A DNA stretch of 64,000 bases from Symsagittifera roscoffensis (Eukaryota > Xenacoelomorpha > Acoela > Convolutidae). Where the stretch lies: assembly GCF_963678635.1 (NCBI RefSeq), contig NC_087071.1, forward strand, positions 39,271,858 to 39,335,857, written 5' to 3'. Below, one piece after another: positions 12,901-27,900 of this stretch; within the stretch, counting starts at the first letter, position 1; every line of letters starts with the position of its first letter. Under the pieces are notes generated by a model. It had not been told where the DNA came from. It did not search any database and was given only the letters and a program-made list of their open reading frames with translations. A program made the position numbers and the translations under genes.

Positions 12901-15900
12901 AAATTTGTTGTTAATTTTTTTTTACAAATTAATAAAAATAATCGGAATGTATAAGAGCCTTCGTATGATTATACAATTGAAGTATTGCTTTTAGATTCGT
13001 TGCAAGACTTGGAAGTTTTTTTTTTATTTAAACTTTATTTTTGGCATGAATTCATATAATTGTCTATTATTACTATTTAATATTTTTTAGTATGGCTAAT
13101 ATGTGCTACTACTTTTTACTACTCAGTAATATGTTACTTCTATTTCTATTTGTTAGTTTATTTACTGCTATTTATTATTTTGTTCTACTCTGGGACGAAA
13201 GTAAAAATATTTTGTTTTAGGTGGGGGAGGAGGAATTTTGGCAGACCCCAGTGTTGTAGTAATGAAGAGAGCCTTTTCCTACTGCAGTAGTCCTACAGTG
13301 ATGGGGGTAGGAACTGGAATGGGCTTCAATCCCAACACAGGCTTGCCACTCTCCAGCAGTCCAGTTAGTCCTGTTTTTTTTTTAAATTTTTTTAAAAATC
13401 TGACAGGACTTCTATAGTTTTGGCAAGTAATTCTATTTTTGATCTCGCGGATTGCAAATGACATATATTTTTTATATCTGATGTAACTTGACAGTTGAGA
13501 TTATTTATTGACAATTGTTTCTGATTAATACAGCATCATCATCATATCCGATTTTTGATTATGTTGATTTGATGTCTATATCCTATCAGATGGGGTTGGC
13601 AGCACTATGCATCATTGAACTTCAGCTCTCCATAATATACGGTCTTGCGGGTCAGTGTGGGTTTGGCAACGTTTCTTTATATCGTTTTTGTCACAATTTT
13701 AACAAGTCTTTCTTGGTCTACCACATTTTCGATGGATGAGATCGTCATATTACTAGGCCATTTTGATGCATGATTTAAATAGAGCGCGCTCAACATTTCC
13801 AAAACATCTGAGGCGTCAGCTAAGAAGAACGTCGATAATGTCAAACGACAATTTTTTATCAAGAAGTGAACCTGGATCATCAACACGAGGCTCAACACCG
13901 CAGATCCAACGGATCATTTGCACGGTCTTTTCTTCCAAGTCGTTGCAGATCTGATACATTGGGACCATATAATCTGATTCACTGTGAGCCCAAGTGTGCA
14001 TTGAGGTTAATGCAGGGAGTAGTTTCTTGAACATACCCCAAGCCGAGCAGCATTGGACAGCGATTGCACTATCACAGCCCCCGTCAGCACTGAGCAAGTC
14101 ACCCAGGTAGCAAAAGATAAGCTCAACATCGAGCGTAGTTCTCCAAATCGATCATATTCGAAGGGCGTGTCAATCCAGTACATCTGGATTGGCCACCAGT
14201 CGGTCTGATAACTTGCAGTATTTCTTGTGAACATAGAGCTTGCACTGAGGAGCTCAAGGCCGATGCCTGAGATCAGGAAATATGTCGTTTTCATGTTGAA
14301 GCGGAGACCCCCTGCTCTCCATGAGTCATCCGCATGGCGCTAAGTCGCTAAGTCATCCGCATGGCGGAAATCCCAACTCTCCCTTTAACGTTGCGTGAAT
14401 CTCTCTGGAAGGGCCTCGAGGACGACGCGGAAGAGAACAAGACTAAGAACAGAGCCCTGATCTACACCGACACCATCATTGAATTATCGATGTTCTGGCC
14501 GTTTAACCAATCCGACTCTGGGCATTGCAGTACATGCCCTGGACGACACGCAGGGCACATTTTTCGCCACAGAGACTTCGAAGGAGCCACAACAGTACCT
14601 GCCGGGGTGCACGGTCATAAGCTCTCTCGAAATCAACGAAAGCACTGGAGGGAGGTCTGTTGGCACAATGTTTTTTCTTGCAGCTGTCGAACTTTGAATA
14701 TGGTGCCAGTGGTACGTCTCCGAGGTACGAAGCCAAACTGCATGTTCTATATGCACCATATTGCTGGACTCCAGCACCCGTTTTATCGGCTTCCTGACCC
14801 TGTTTGTGAGTTCGAAGCCTCGAAAGTTGCCACGCTTCAGGACCTCCCTTCTACCTTATAGTTCTCCTACTCTGCTGGGATCACATCATTTGTTAAAACA
14901 GCCCCAGTTAGTTGCCTCACAGTTCCACGCCAAAATCTCTGAATGCTTTCAGCATCTCAACAACAATCCCAGACGGGCATGTGGCTTTGTCACACGTAAT
15001 TTTGCTGAGGGAACTGGAAAACTTCAGGCGGCAGTCTATCAATCGACGCAGTCTTCGGAAGCGTCTCTTTTATCCAGTGAAACGCTACACTGAGCCAATC
15101 AAACACTTCTCCACGGCGTTACAAATCTTCAAACGTGCGCGCTTCTCATGCACAACGTCGCCATTTTTTTCATCCACAACTAAGTCCAGGTCTTACTTGC
15201 AATTCTTTGATATGTCTGGCTTCAGTGGCTACCTTCAAAATCAGAAGCTTTAGACGAGAAGGGCCTTCTGGAATTGATCGTCTTTAGTAGCGTCCTTAAG
15301 CTTCTATGCGCTTATGAGGGGTATGAAATCGGACTTCTTAGCACAGGATAAGTGCACGGAGAGTTAGCACCCGACAAGGGGATGTTGTTGTACGCATTCC
15401 TTGTCGGGTGGAAACTGCACTGCGACAGGACTTGCGATAGTGTGTTGTACAGTTGCGTAGTGGCCACCTTAGCTGTATGTGATTAGCAGAGGGTCTCTCT
15501 TCTTGAACCGGGTGTTGCCGACTCGAAGGCCTTTGGCAACAGCAAGTTCCAGGAGCCGATCGCCTTTGGCATTACGCGAGCTGTAACCCCGTGTCCATCG
15601 TGTGCATCTTGGTAACTACTGGCAAAAGAGCTAAGGTTTCCATTCCATTCGCCTAACGGGATGAGTATCTCAGAGTCTGGAACCTTGGCAACAACATCTT
15701 GCAGTTGGTCAAAGAAAAGCTTCTTGACAACAGCGGGCAGGCTAGATTGGTGAGCATAAACAGACGAAGTTGAGAAGTCTATTCCCTATCATCAATTTGA
15801 GTATGATGATTCTGTCGGAGATACGCTGCATTTCAATACTTTTCTGCTTAACTTCCTGATGGAGCACACCGTCTCCACCAATACCAGATTAGTTTGAACA

Positions 15901-18900
15901 GTAGTAGAAGTCGTTCTTGTCGACCTTTCCTTTCAGGGTTCGGACTTGGTTATACGGACCGAAATTACTTACGTGATTTTTGTTATCGGTGTGAAAATTT
16001 TTCTTCAGGCTCAAACATCGTGCACGGATCATGGAAGTTGGGGGGGCCTCAAAACCTAGGCCTGGAATCAAATAAGTTTGAAAAGCTGCTTCAGAAAAAT
16101 GAGAAACTTATCATAAGGCACCGAATAAAATGGTGCCTGTTCGCTAGAGATGGTAACATCATCAGGTCTTGGCATGGCTTAATAATGGTTTCCGGGCGAT
16201 TTTGTGGTGTGTTTTCGATAGATGTATAAACCCCTGTTCAGGCAGGCAGATTCTCCTTGTTCAAGTCCGGTATTAAATTGAGTAATAAAGAAGGGCGTGA
16301 GATGACTGCATTTAAAGGGCGGGACTAGCAACATGTCTGATAAAACTAGCGATCAGTTGTCATTCCTGGAAAATGTTGAGGAGATGGAGTTAGTGGTCGT
16401 GAGGGTAAATGTGACAAAACACGTCGATTAAGCAAGGAATATAAATTGCTATCACGGCTTCAAATAATATATTTCCATTGGCTGAAAAATTTCGCCTTTC
16501 GCAAACTTATCTGGGAAAACAGCTTGTTTCTAGCGCATGAAGTTTTGCCAAATTTATCGACTGACTTGTGAGGTTGTTTCGCCAAATTAGTTGCCGTTTT
16601 GAAAAAAATGGTCACTTCTTATGATTTGATAATCTGAGCTAAAATTCAGAGCTTAGTCTGACAAACAATTTTCTCTATCTGAGCTTTTCAATTCTATTCT
16701 GTTTAGAGGGTGAGTAATTAGATGTTTAGAATCAGATTGGTGTATTCAAAAATGTAAGTCTGAGTAATCAAAAATGTTTAAAATTTCAAATTAAGCAGAT
16801 AAATCCAGGTCATCAAAATCAAAGTTGGCGAAATAAGCAGACATGAATTTTCAATAATTGAAGAAAGCCGGTTTTAAGACAATTCAAAAACAAAATAAAG
16901 TTTGTTTGATATCTGCATGACTAGTACAGCAAAACTTGTTGTACTGCTAAAACTTATTTTCTGCTAATTTTGACTTTGGTTTTTGGCAAAAACTTTTTTT
17001 TTCGTGAATTGAAACGTCTAACGATTCGATTGGTCGAAACTTTATCATCTTTCGGTTCCTCCCTCATGAGAACAGCCTCATACTTAGAAGAATGATGATT
17101 TCAGTATTTGCGTTCAAAGTTCCTGCTTGATAAGAACAGGTATTATGGAATGGTATGGGATTTGCTTTTTTTGAGACGCCTTGGAAATTTTTTTTCTTTT
17201 GAAACTACTTTTTTGATTTGCTCACAAAATCATACCAATGGAAAGATCGCCCACGCATCTGGGTGACCGCCCTAGCCTAGTCCCTTTTTACCATACCTCA
17301 CTTGCTACAGCCTTTGAAAAAGTCTGTGGGAGAATCGGAAGAGGTTGCGCCCTAACCTTTTTTCCACAAAAAGTTATGACCCTCGCATAAGTCAAAATTT
17401 GGATTTTTGACTGCTTTTGTTACGACCATTCGAAATGGGGAGGAACTTTCTAATCGGGTGTTTTAGTTTCTTTTTTTTTCAGCTTATTCTTTTTCACGCA
17501 AAATTAGGTCCCACAATTAATCATCGGGCAGTGTCGAGTGATATATCGTATTAAAAACCCTTTAGTCATGATTCGAACATTCAAAAATTAATTCTCGGTG
17601 TCAAGAAAACCGATTTGATATTTATAAAGTCTAATTTCGAGCGAATAAAGTAGCAAGCGAGCTGGCATATAATTGGTTTTTTTTACTGAATGATAAGCCT
17701 ACTCAAACTCTGATAATTTAAGTTTTTGAAGTTTTGAGCTCCATTTTGGGATTTAAAAATTAAAAAAAAAACTAAATTTTCAGATAAGTTTTTCAAAACT
17801 TGTCTTACGTTTCTTGTTGTTTTTCTAGTCATTTTTTTAAACTAAAATTGTTGTTTATCTTGCAAATTTTACAATTTTTTAGGCTTTCGTCCATCTTCTT
17901 ATCAAACCACGCACAAAAAAAAACGATATTCAATTAGAAAAATAATTTAATTTTTCTTTCAAAAATATGGTCGGACATTCTGTGCTACTTGCACAGCAAC
18001 CGATTATCCTTGTTTCGATCTGTTCTTAGTTTCTCGAAAACTACCCTCTTAAACCGGAGATTTTGATTTCAATCGAAAGCACAGATTGTGGGAAGCTCCC
18101 CTGTATTAGCGGCTACGCCTATTTTTTTTTACAAAAAAAGTTATCGTCATCGGAAAAGTCTTGTGTGATTTTTTGACCATTTTCTGAAACTATTTGATAT
18201 TTCTCGAATTCTTGATCTTGGTTAAATTTTAACTGAGACGGATTCTTTAGTCGCTTCACCGCCGTTCCTCTTAGTTTTGCAGAAAAAAAACATTAAGCCG
18301 TTGATTGCATTCATTTTTTTGCTATTTTTCATGTTGTAAGGCAAATTTTATCGTGTAGACATAATTTTATCTTTTGTCGATATTTATTACAATTGCGAAG
18401 CAAAGTGTATTAGCACGAACTTTTTTTCCAACCTAAGTCGCAAATAAAAGTGCGACTTTTGGTGGCACTTTTGAATCTGTAGGCTGCGGTAGCAGTATAA
18501 TATCATGTTCTTCGACATTTGATTAGTAAAAAGTTAATACAGCTTATGCACTTTTAATTTATCAAATTAGCCGAAAAAAAGTTATTTGTTGAAACAGCAG
18601 TACAATGATAAAAAGCTCGATTTCAGAAGTTTTGCAACTTAATGTATATCGCAATTTTTCGAAATGCAAAATTTATACATAACTTGGCTTTATGCTTTCC
18701 AATTTATTACATGCAAAATTGTGTTTTTTTTGTATTTGGTGCTACTTTTGCTGTATCGAATTGGCAATTTATTAGCATATGTAGCTGCGTTATTGGTGGC
18801 TAATTTTTTGGATTTTGACCAGCCGTGAATGCGTGGTTAATGTGTAAGACTCAAATTTACTATGTCGCAGATTCGAATCCGACACGTAGACGAATTTTTG

Positions 18901-21900
18901 CTGATTCGAGGCTTATTTCTACTTTTTTTTAATTTCACATGATAAAACTGCTTTTTGGTCGTGTTCTCGCAAGTGTTTGCGAAGAGCAGATTTGCCTCTG
19001 TGTGAATTATTAGATAAAAAACATTTGTTTTCGTTTTTTTTAAATTGAGATGACTAAAAAGGTTCATTTGCAGTGCTCGACAGTTAAGTTACTTTTTGTC
19101 TGTGTTCAGGTTGCTTTTCGCAGGATGAGCAAATCTATTTCATTCCACTCGAAGGATGTTCTAATCAACAATAACGCAGCAGGAATTGGAGGGAAACAGC
19201 CGAACAATATTGCCGACACTAAAGGGTAAATTGTCTTATATTTCAAGGATACTGCCTGGCTTTTGAAATTTATCTGAAAAAGTAAATGCCCAATTTGAAC
19301 ATGGTTTAATAACTCATTGACAAGTTTTAACTTGCTTAATTTCACAACTTTTAGTATCTGTTCGGCCTATATTCTTCTCAATATTAGTTCATATAGGTTG
19401 AACTTGTATCCGTTCAACCTATATTTGATATTGAGAACCTGAGAAAAATATTTGATATTGAGAAGCTGAGAGTTTCATGGTCATCGTCAAAACGATCATC
19501 ATTATTTATATTTTGCTTTCTTGTATCCGAGTGATCGTTGTTTGTATTAAACTCAATTTAGGATGCTATTAAAGGCGTTCTAACTGAGATAGGATACGCG
19601 TTATAATAGCGCAAGCTATTTATCATCATCAGAAAAGTCTCGATTCTGAACATGATTAGCTGTCATTCTGTTCATTTTAACAGACTGATGCCTCCTTCAC
19701 TTGCCTCGTCCAACTGTGACTCATGTGGATGTAGGGACTCCTCAAGAGCTTCTAAAAACATACCTCTATCCTCTCCTCTCTCACCCCCACTGAATACTTT
19801 GTCAAGACCCAGGTAAGTGAAATGGGTACCGTGCAATCATCCGACATGTTAAAAATCCGAAAAACCCAAAAAATTTGCAAACATCTGAAAAAAGATTAAC
19901 TGTGACAAACATCCGACATTTTAAAAAAAAAGTATGGCAAAGATCCGATTTCTACCGTTCGCTTAAAAGTTGTATTGGCCGAATTAATAGTGACCGTCCC
20001 AGTCTTGTCAACGTGTTGCGAGCTTGAAATGTTGCGAGCTTCAAGTTGAAATGTAGGCTAGAATTTCTCCTCAATGACTTCACTGAACTGATCAAACTAG
20101 CCAGATTTTCAAGTAATGACACAAGAAGTCATATAGCAAACCTGTTTAACTTAAACATTTGAAAATTTTAGTTTATTTGAATTAATATAACGTGATCAGA
20201 GAGAGGCACTAGTCGAAAGTGGGACATTGGCAGTATGCTGTGAAAGAAGATGTTATTAGCTTTTAAAAAAAGTAATTGAACGAGAATTCGTTAAGAAATA
20301 ATCATCAACTGTCAAAAGTTATCGTCAAGTTGAATAACTAGGAGGGGTTAGACATAAGGCACAATAAGTACCATTGAGAGTCAATTGTTTAATTGTTTAA
20401 CATTTTTTTAGTCGTTACTTTCCTTCCTTCTGAGTCATTGCTTCTTATTTTAATTTAGTTTGCCTTGAATTGTGATCGTATTTTCATCTGTTTTGTGTAG
20501 GTCTCTGTCTAGTAGAAGTTGCAGTGTGTCAAGTAGCATATCCAGCAGCAGTTCCAGTCAGCTGAGTCTGGTGGTCAATTTTGAAGAGAGTGTTCTCAAT
20601 GGCAGGATGGAACCACTCGGAATAATACAGGTATAATATACTTCATGTTAAAAATGGTCGACAATAGCGGTGAACTTATTTTTTTTGATAGGTCTTAAAA
20701 ATGCATTTTTATAACTACCCAAGTGAACGATTGTATTATAATGCGAGTTCAACTTTACCAGCACGTTTTAGCTGTCCACATTTTTGCTGTCTAGACTAAG
20801 TCGCACATTTTCGAGTTCTTTTTCTGTGTTCAGTTTTCTTGCAGTATGTGGGCGAAGTCCCGAATAATCAAAAAATGAAAGTTGTCGAATTGAAGAAAAC
20901 TCAATGCCTGTGAAAAAACAAGGGTCCCCTTTTGAACTATTTTGAGATATCCATTTTTGGCTGACGGACCCTAAAATTTTTCTAAAGGCGCCTGCGGCAC
21001 CAATATATACTAAATGAAAGGGGGGAGCGCGCGCCGAAAAAACGCCATTTTTTTTTGGTAAAAAATTTCCAAAAAGTGCCTAAAACGCCTTCTTGGCCTA
21101 TTTTTTTTCTCGAAATTTTGACTGCGGCGCAGAAACTTTGGCCAAAACAGGGACTTTTTACTGCTTCGTTAGAGCTCCGAAAATCAATTTGCTCAATCTA
21201 AAAAAAAGTCCAGAAAATTGCGAAAACTTTTTGAAAATCCCCCCCCCTCGAGAAAATCCTAGATCCGCCCCTGTCCCTGTGTAAGAACTTTGTTCAAGTT
21301 AACTTTAAAAAGCTTGGTGAAAATTGAAGAGAGAGTTTTTTACCACACATTTTTATTACACAATCTCTCATAATTAATTCTAGGTATCATGGTAAAAGCC
21401 CTTATGATGATATTTTGGGTTTTTTGCAGGGTTTCAAAGCTGACATTGGAGCTGCTGGAGCCAAATTCTGTCCCAGCCACATATCAGTGGACTTCTCCGC
21501 CTGTTACTATCACCTGTCAGACGACGGATCCCCGTCGCCCTATTTTGTAAGACAACGATACTCTCAGTAACTTAAACCACTAACATGTGTTCGCGAGGGG
21601 AATAGTTTTGTTTAAATAGGTTCCTTAAAGTGTTGCGGGAGGGAGGGTCGGTTCGAAAAAACTGTCGGTCGTGCTATAAGAGGTGATCAAAAGTAGTTCC
21701 GATTACTCTTGTTTCTATGACGAAATAACTTTGCTTGTTTTTTCAAACATGGATTTTGTTAATTTGGAGAAAAAATATCCTATAGTCGGAAATCAAAATT
21801 CAGTAATTAGTAATTTAACCTTAATTGAAAAACTTAAATTTGGAAGAAACTAGAGCATAGTTTGGATTTTTTGTGCGCTCAAATTTAAGTAACTCGAAGA

Positions 21901-24900
21901 AAGCCCAGGTCAACGGTGCTAATAAAGCCCTACTAGTTGTTATTCGATTTCTGAATTTTTTTTGCTCTTATTACTTATTTTTATATTTATGTACTTACTT
22001 TATAGCTTTCATTTTTTTTGCTTACAAAATGTTTCATTTTATCGAAAATATGTGTGGCGGAAATTTTTTGTGCTACTTGCAAACCAACCAGCTATCATCG
22101 CATATTTTTAAGGTTTATCGCAAACTAAGAAGAAATGATTTGACTTCACATTGAACTTCTCTAAGAGCTCAATTTTAATCTATATCGTGTTACGTAAGAC
22201 GGAAAGAGAGTGACTAATAAGTATTTGCTTGCTATGCTTTAAACGTTTCAGTGTGTTTTACTTTCCATGCGTGATAGTACCATATTGTTTCACGCATTAA
22301 ATGGAGTCACTAACTAAAATAACTTATTCTTAAATCATGCTCAGAAAGCTCTGAAAAAGGACCCATCTGAAATAATTAGAGCAAATGAACTGGAATATAA
22401 AAAAATTGTTTTTTTTTGACCCGCTGTTTTTGGCTGATTCGGTCTCGGTCCCGGTCCATCAAGCAGGTCCATTCGGCAAAATTTGATGTGTTGGTTGGTA
22501 CAGTGGCTCGCGCAGTAATTTTTCTAGGAGGACTAAAATGACCCTATTTGCCATGGCTAAAATTGAAATTTTTCTGCGCCGCTGACAAACTTATGAAAAA
22601 ACAGGCTGAAATGACGTTTTTAGCAATGAAAAAATAAATTTTGATCAAGAAATTGAGTTTTTTTGGTGTGCGCTCCCCCTCCCTCCGCAAATTTAGTTAA
22701 ATTGGCGCCTTTAGAAAAGTTTTGTTGGTCAGCCAAAAATGGATCTAGTGAAATTATACCAAAACGTGGATCTTTTGGAAAAATGTGGCAACTAGAATTG
22801 AGAACGGGAAGGTCGTCCCCCCGCCCTCGGCACGCTACTGTGTTGGTACCTAGTAGGAGTCTCATTTGCACGTAAATTCAATCAATCCTTTGGTTTGTTT
22901 AAGTTTTGCCGAGAAATGAATGGTCAAATAAAGATTTATATCGATAATTACTAATTCTCGGAATGCAACCGCCGTTAAAGCGTTTCAGTTTTTTTTTCAA
23001 GCAGGCTTTTTGTCTATTATTATATCAGTATGTTATCGGGTCTAGTGGTAATTTCAGGGATCTGTTTATCAAAATCCAGTGCCCTGATTGTTTGTGATTA
23101 AATAGGGCTACATCAGTCTGCAGAATGTGGGACTAGATGAGAATAACAGCAGCAGCAGTAGAAGGGGTAGAGTGAGAGGTGGCGGAGGAGGGGGAGGGAG
23201 AGCTGGAAATGGAATTAGCAGAGGGCACAGAGTGCCACGCAAAGGACAGATACAAGTGGTTAGTTAATTCTGATCATAATTCAACTTATGAAAGTCACAT
23301 TTCGTTATGGAGTATACAAGTAGCGATTGTTTTGTAATGTCACTCTATCTACTTTTCCAAAGTAAATCGCAACTGTCTGTTAAAGTTACAATGAACGTAA
23401 TGAAGACACCAATATAGGTTGGCATGGTTTTTTTTTATCACGCTCAAGTTTGATTGTTTGTTTGCGGTATATTTTTATATTTTTTTCTTTCAAAATGATG
23501 GCAAAACCCAGTATCGAACAGCATAAGTGTAATAATCACGAGAAACGTCGTCGAATTCTACTTTCGGAAGTGAATCTCTGTTTGCTAAATACGATTTCAA
23601 TAAATAAATATAGGTCCCTTAAGTCTATATGACTCATTCATCCACCTAAAACCATGCTCGACTGTATTGAAAGCTTTTTTCAGATCGATGAATGTGCCCT
23701 CGGTTAAAATGGATTGATTAAGAGTAATGAACGTAGTGAGTTCGCTTACAGGTCTTGCTTATTTTTTTTTCAGGAAAAAGTTTTAAAATTTGTTCACGCT
23801 CTTTTGATTTTTTGCGGTTTAACTTGTTCAGTGCATTTCTATTGTTAAAAGGAAGGTAAACTCAACTATCAAACAGTAAAATTGTTAAGATCACGAAAAA
23901 CGTGATCGATTTTTAAATTCGAAAATGTATATTAATTATCAGATTTCCCAGCGAAATAAAAGTATCCAGTTTTCTCAAATTGGGTTATTTTTAACATAAA
24001 AGTGTCCATCATGGATTGCTCTACAAATTCAAAGTGCTTTAAGGCCATCTATTTTCTTCGAAAGTCAAAAGTTTGAAGATTTTTGAAAACAAATCGTTTT
24101 TTTTTTCAGTTTCCTTGCGTTCATTCCTCTTTTCCAACTGTCAGTTGGCTATGTTCATTCCTATGAAACCTAATTTCTTCAACCAGCGATGCAATAGATG
24201 CTATTGTATCGCTGATTGGAGAAATTAGGTTTTATTGGAATGATCATTCCGTTTTATTCCAGTGCACATTTGTCGATCTGTAAAGAAGCTTTAATACAGT
24301 CGACTATGGTTTTGAGCTGAATAACTGAGAGTGATATAGTTATGGGACCTACCATGAATTTTTTTGCTCCGACCATTGAAAATGAAGAGGAACTTTGTAG
24401 TCGGGTGTGTTTTTTTTATTTTTGTTTTCCACGCAATATCAGGTACCACAAATTATCATCGGACGTGGTTGAATGACATTTCTTTTTAAAGCCCTTTCAG
24501 TCGTGATTCGAACAACATTAAAAATTCCCAATTTTTTTTTACAGTTTCGAGAGAAACTGATTTGAAAAATTTACCCTTGCAATCAGCAAGCCTATTAAAA
24601 TCGGGTATTAGATTTTTTTTCTCCGGTTAACAATTTTGTCCACAGGACTCGACTCCCCTTGGTACTTTGATTCATAAGGAATAGAATTTTCTTACTGTCT
24701 CCTGCACACAGCCTGGAGGTAACAAATACGCCTGGAAAGGCAAAGGTCTTGGGTTTGAATCTGGCCAGGACCTGTTTTTTTTAGACGGTAAAAATTCCGG
24801 TTCAAAAAGATTTCAGTCTATTATTTGTCTGCTCATGTTTTGTCGGCTTAGTTGCCAGATCTGAGAATTGGTGCAAACAATTTTCACAACATTTGCTTTA

Positions 24901-27900
24901 GTTGTCTTAGCTTTTTAAAAAGCCGGCTGAATCGAAATTTGCTTTTGATTGGTTTTAATTTTACCGTCTCGATTTGTTAAAACTTTTTTTTCCTTTTTTG
25001 GTGCAATCGTTTTCGGTTTATTTCATATGCAGTTAGTGGCCCTCTAATGTTTGATGACAGAGAAAAGTTTTGGTTTTCGTGGATACTATTTGATTAGTAC
25101 TTGTATATTTTCCAATAACGTTCGAACAATTTTGGTTGATTTTCATCTAATTGGCTGTGGGCCTTAATTTGGTCGGCTCATTTACCTTATCTTTTGTTTC
25201 CTTCAAATTTTTGATTGTGTTTAGATAGTTAAGCCTTTGTCCTCTATTTAAGAATTTGAATGCTAAAATTCAACCCCTCTTGGAACTCTTTGAAAATTTT
25301 TAATAAATTTGAACTTTTTTATTGCGAGTGATGCGAAGCTCAGCTTCGCCTCTGTGTTTTTTTCGTCCAATTTCGAGCGACGAAAGCCAGCGAGCAGGCT
25401 TATTTATGCTTATTTTAAGCTTTAAAATATCTTTTTATAATTAATTTTAATTTTACTTGAGTAGAATTAGTTTTCAAGATTTTAATGCCGTTTTACGAAT
25501 CAAAAACTTCAAAGTTTAAAAAAATTCTGCAAAAAAATTGGAAAAAAATTGGTTTTTTGAAATTTTTTAAAAATATTTTTTGTTTTTCTAGTCATTTCCA
25601 TCAAAAACTGTTGTCCTCTTTGCCTATTTTACTATGATTGTCGAATGTACCTAAATTATAATATTATTCCAGATCAAAAAAAAATTTGGTAGTTGTTTTT
25701 GAAAACTATGATCGAAACGTTCTGTGCTAATTGCTCAGTAACAGGCTATCCTTTTTGAAATCGTATTTAGTGAACAGAGAATAATATTATTCATCTCGAC
25801 AAAAATCAAAACTGAGGAATTAAAATTTGGTTTACCGCATGGATCTTTATCAGGCTCAATTCTAATTCAGTCTCCTATAGTTTAGATTCCCTTCGTTTTT
25901 TTTGTGTTTGTTTTTTTTTCAGGAAAAGTCTTGAAATTTGTTCACCATCAAATTTGGTTTTTCGCGATTCGATTTATGGTTTCTTTCCAAGTTGATTCAT
26001 TTCCTTCAGTTCAAGGAATGAAAACTCCACTATCGAACAGCTAAAATGTGAAGGTCACAAAAAACGTGATCGATTTGTAGTTTCGAAATTGGAATTAAAT
26101 TTTCAGATTCCCCAATGGAATGAAACATTTATCTAATGATCCATTTTAAAAAAAAAATGTGGGTCTAAAAAAGTGTCAATACTAAATTGTTCTTGAATTT
26201 CGAATGTCTTCAAAGCAATATGTTTTAATTTGAAATTCAAAAATTGAACTATGTTGAAGATCACCAAAGTCTTAGACGAAAATTGTTTGTGTTAAACAGC
26301 AAAAAACTTACGTTGAACACTGAAACTAAAACTATGCCTTTTGGTAAAAAGTCAATCGATAAACGCTCAACAGAAACAACAATAAATGGCGAAAAATAGA
26401 CTAAGTTAAGAAATTAAATATCTTGATGATTTTTAGATGACAAATTAACGTTTTAAAAACAAATTAATTATTTTGAAAAAAAATGAGCCAATAATGACTT
26501 TTTTTGGTGACTTGAGATAGTTGTTGACGTTGACCAAAAAACAGCCTTTTTGGCATGTAAAGTTTTCGTTCAGCCCGTTCTACAATATGTAGTCCTTGTT
26601 TACGCATCAACTGATTAAAAAATTTGGAACACCCAGAAATGCTGCCAAAACGCTTTTTAAAAACCTTATGTTACAAAAGAAATCTCAATCAATTGAAACA
26701 AAAAAAACCTAAAAGTTTTACTGTTAGAGAATTGCATAATTATGAGTTGCCGAAGGCTTGTGTGCGAAGTAATACAAAGTGAAATATACAAACTGAAATT
26801 ATGCAAAAAATAATTTCCAAGCAAATGCAACAAAAGTTTCAATAAAAAAAAAGTATGGGAAGAGCTGCCCAAGACATTCAAAGCTTATTTTTAAACACTC
26901 GATTGCTGCTAGAAATTGTATGCTCCTCAAAAGTTTGCCTTTCTTAATTTTCATCTGATATTTTTCAGGTATTCGTGATAATAATGACATTAATTTTTTT
27001 GATTGTTCAGACGTTGTTCAACCCTAATGGGTCTGTGATCAAAGTGTTCATTGTGATGTATGACCTGGAACAGATGCCGCCCCTTCATCAGACATTCCTC
27101 AGGCAGAGAACCTTCCTAGTACCAACTACCCAAAATAACAGCAATGCCTTAGAAAACAACAATAACAACCTGAACACTTCTTCATCCAGTAATAGCAGGA
27201 GGTAAGGTTAATTCTGGAGATAATTAATGTTCGCTTACGTAATTTAGAAAGACCCTTAGATTTGGATGCTTTTACCATGAAAAAATGAAGTACCATAATT
27301 AAAATTAGCGTGACGTCGAGTGGTATACTAATTAGGAGCTTTAGCAATCTTGATTCGGACTCAATTTCAATGCAATTTCACTAAGAAATTCTAGAAAAAA
27401 ACTGAATTTTAATTCATGAACTGTAAATCTGAATGTAGTTTCAAGCAAAGAGACCAAGTTATTGATCTCCTTATTTATACGGTATAAGTGATGAGTTTGT
27501 ACACTTGCGATAAAGAGGGTTATTGCAACCTGGTACTAGACTTTTTCCCCGTAAAGAAGGTTTTTTCACAAAGTTCCGCACGTAAAAATATTTTTCGTGT
27601 TTTAGCTTGCCTCATCGTAAATTAAACTTCAATGTTGTTTTTCGCGCAGTGTCGCTTTGCGTTTGCGTTGAAACTTTGTTTCTCCAGCAAAATAAACGCA
27701 AAAATTGTTTTAAAAAAATTATCTATATTAAAAAAAATTGAGGCAGAATATTCGGATCTTTTCGCACAAGACTTCTATTTTACTAAAAATGTTAGCTCTT
27801 ATAGAAGCTGGACTGAAAAATTAATAAATTCGATATTATCACACCATGCAATTTTCAAGTAGTTTAGCTCTTATCATACTTCTTGAATATTAGATACGGT

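Larger units (their letters stand above)
13364..19109 (+). other. Atos intron 11 (5.7 kb)
   Basis: The intron holds a decayed minus-strand LINE (about 13680-15950), dispersed-repeat blocks (about 17390-18010), a tRNA-like segment (about 18821-18892) and an R1 3' fragment (about 18961-18998). The stretches 15951-17390 and 18010-18820 are AT-rich with no recognisable content. Confidence 0.6.

Noticed and set aside
13515..13739. Frame after a ttaatacag acceptor-like site in Atos intron 11
   Set aside because: It overlaps the LINE relic end, does not fit the phase of exon 11 and has no Atos-like motif.
14361..14861. 166-aa plus-strand frame
   Set aside because: It is the antisense shadow of the minus-strand LINE reverse transcriptase remains.
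27632..27862. 76-aa plus-strand frame in Atos intron 17
   Set aside because: AT-rich composition, no splice or family support, and next to an R1 fragment.
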